This document shows positions 47,434 to 48,773 of a stretch of DNA of 48,773 nucleotides, piece by piece; the first letter of the stretch is position 1; every line of letters starts with the position of its first letter. Origin of the DNA: Bacilli bacterium (GTDB lineage Bacteria; Bacillota_I; Bacilli_A; RF39; UBA660); NCBI GenBank assembly GCA_017626405.1, contig JAGAIS010000007.1:72280-121052 (forward strand), given 5' to 3'. The position numbers and the translations under genes are program-made. The notes beneath the pieces are model-generated. The model ran no database searches. It saw nothing but the letters and a program-made list of their open reading frames with translations, and had not been told where the DNA came from.

Positions 47434-48773
47434 GGTGTATCTCCTTTATAGGTATTATTGCTTAACAATTTACTTCTCTTATTATTTTTCATTTTGAATA
47501 TAGTCTCTTTAATGTAAGTCAAATCAAAAGGTGCAATAGGGAAGAAATAAGGTTTTCCAAGAATTTCATAATTGCAGATATTGGCAATTAGGAATATAAA
47601 TGCTATTAATAAACCATACACTCCAAATAGAGAAACTACAACAATAAAAAGAAAGCGCCAATATCTTATAGCATGTGTTATGTCTAAATCAGTAAATATT
47701 AAACTAGATATGAATGTAATGGCCACTACTATAATCATTATTGGTGATACTATTCCAGCATCAACGGCAGCAGAACCAAGTACTAATGCTCCTAGTATTG
47801 AAATCGCAGATCCGTAAGATGATGGGAATCTCAAGTCACTTTCTCTTAATATTTCACAGGTTATTAGAGTTATTAGGCATTCTAAAGCAGCGGGAAAGGG
47901 AACTTCAGCTCTTTGGTTTTGGAAACTAACGAGCAAATTAGTTGGAACTAGTTCTTGATTATAAGTTGTTATGGCAATATAAAAAGCTGGAAATACAATA
48001 GAGAAGAATAGGCAGAAAAATCTAAGAATTTTAATGAAATTAACATTTATTCCCTTTATATAATCATCACTTATCGGATTGATAAAATCTGACAAAAAAG
48101 AAGGTAAAATAAGAGCATAAGGAGAATTATCCATAACGATAACTATTTTGCCAGCAAGTAAAGATTTAGAAATTAAATCGGGTCTTTCGGTTATTTTTAT
48201 TCCGGGGAATATATTTCTATTATCATTTACCAAAAAAGGCTTTAATTCACCCAAATCATTAAAACCATCAATATCGATGTTTTTAAGTCTCTCTTTCAGA
48301 TAATCTAATTCATGGCTTTTTGCTATGGAATCGATATAAAGTATATTAATTATTGATTTAGTATACTTTCCAACAACATATTCTATACTCTTCAAATCTT
48401 TAGATCTTATTCTTCTTTTAATTAGTCCAATATTGGTTTGAATGCTTTCTGTTAGAGAGTCTTTTGGACCAAAAAGAGCGGATTCTGTTAATGGTTTATC
48501 GATACTTCTAATAAGTTCTCCCTTAGTTTCAACAGCTATTACTTCATCTTTATTAATAATTATTGTAAAACCAGAATTTAAATAATTTTCAAAGTCATCG
48601 ATATCTAAAACGTCTTTTAAGTTGGGACTTGCAATTAATTCTCTAACTTTTTTTATTCTCTTGCATTTAACAATCTGCTTTAAGATATAGTCATTGATTT
48701 TATCTTGACTTATTAATGTTTCAATATAGACAATATAAATATTTTTAATTCTTTTTATAATCAAGTCATTTAC
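47430..48773 (-). CDS. gerAA: Spore germinant receptor subunit A (GerAA family), N-terminus outside window
   Basis: On the minus strand the frame stays open up to the window edge (VND before a TTG), so the start lies beyond base 48773. About 447 residues are visible. A cytoplasmic N-terminal domain includes SALFGPKDSLTESI, NIGLIKRRI and the conserved ITERPDLISKSLLAGKIVI, followed by about five membrane helices and a short C-terminal tail. GerAA proteins form the channel-like core of the germinant receptor. It is followed by gerAC with a 4-base overlap. Confidence 0.93.
   Translation of the reverse strand, partial: VNDLIIKRIKNIYIVYIETLISQDKINDYILKQIVKCKRIKKVRELIASPNLKDVLDIDDFENYLNSGFTIIINKDEVIAVETKGELIRSIDKPLTESALFGPKDSLTESIQTNIGLIKRRIRSKDLKSIEYVVGKYTKSIINILYIDSIAKSHELDYLKERLKNIDIDGFNDLGELKPFLVNDNRNIFPGIKITERPDLISKSLLAGKIVIVMDNSPYALILPSFLSDFINPISDDYIKGINVNFIKILRFFCLFFSIVFPAFYIAITTYNQELVPTNLLVSFQNQRAEVPFPAALECLITLITCEILRESDLRFPSSYGSAISILGALVLGSAAVDAGIVSPIMIIVVAITFISSLIFTDLDITHAIRYWRFLFIVVVSLFGVYGLLIAFIFLIANICNYEILGKPYFFPIAPFDLTYIKETIFKMKNNKRSKLLSNNTYKGDTP

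Noticed and set aside
1..48773. Mycoplasma-type code with TGA read as Trp
   Set aside because: Several well-supported genes end in TGA at the expected place, and Trp is written as TGG throughout.
1..48773. CRISPR array, insertion sequence, integrase or phage module
   Set aside because: No regularly spaced repeats, transposase motifs, long terminal inverted repeats or structural phage genes were seen on either strand.

Overview
The window is strongly AT-rich and carries sporulation and germination genes (spoVS, a spoIIA/sigF-spoVA operon, a gerA-type operon) beside housekeeping genes (ffh, dnaE, rnj, rpmB, recX, rlmD-like, rluB-like). TGA is used as a stop (end of the RluB-like gene, the WYL gene, dnaE and others), so the code is standard and not the mycoplasma code. 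This points to an endospore-forming low-GC Firmicute. My inference, without a database, is an uncultured Bacilli-like or gut lineage with a reduced sporulation gene set. No rRNA, tRNA, CRISPR array, insertion sequence or phage module was recognised, and no stretch over 300 bases lacks a gene. The largest gaps are 13898-14160 (a gene remnant), 30229-30431 (divergent rnj/spoIIAA), 38481-38651 (divergent rpmB/dnaE) and 15354-15512 (terminator and leader).

Layout. 1-1324: the end of a large Cys-containing surface protein and a pilin-like membrane-anchored protein. 1395-1655: spoVS. 1753-6789: a membrane-bound XRE regulator, two small secreted proteins and an ABC transporter with two membrane subunits, which look like a secreted peptide or immunity locus. 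6883-10039: a TPR-like protein, a CapA-like phosphoesterase on the minus strand, RecX and a small membrane protein. 10114-13897: an NrtR-like Nudix regulator, a D,D-carboxypeptidase, RluB-like and RlmD-like rRNA modification enzymes. 13929-17003: a gene remnant, a second membrane XRE regulator, a HAD hydrolase and an ASCH / uracil-DNA-glycosylase-like / ASCH operon. 17079-19572: a YmfF/YmfH-like M16 peptidase pair. 19651-23698: a WYL regulator, a SIS-domain protein, a PfkB kinase and an ABC protein with a degraded ATPase domain. 23756-27642: a heterodimeric ABC exporter. 27724-30228 (minus): a ZIP metal transporter and RNase J. 30432-33066: spoIIAA-sigF-spoVAC-spoVAD-spoVAE. 33137-38300: anchored surface proteins, including an arylsulfotransferase. 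38313-38480 (minus): rpmB, only 55 codons long. 38652-45517: dnaE, an HD hydrolase, a CAP-domain protein, ffh and two small membrane proteins. 45530-48773 (minus): gerAB, gerAC and gerAA, the last cut by the window edge.

The most unusual observation is in the forespore sigma operon. spoIIAB, the anti-sigma kinase gene that normally sits between spoIIAA and sigF, is absent: the SpoIIAA stop codon abuts the SigF start codon. The SpoIIAA residue aligned with the phosphorylated Ser58 of Bacillus subtilis is Glu58, and SigF lacks the usual N-terminal 35-40 residues. Together these suggest that the partner-switch control of the first forespore sigma factor has been lost or rewired here.

Gene starts. 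Most operon heads carry the Shine-Dalgarno form AGGTGA(T), often after an extended -10 (TGnTATAAT). The GTG inside AGGTGA can be mistaken for a start codon, so several starts were moved downstream to the ATG 5-9 bases after it.
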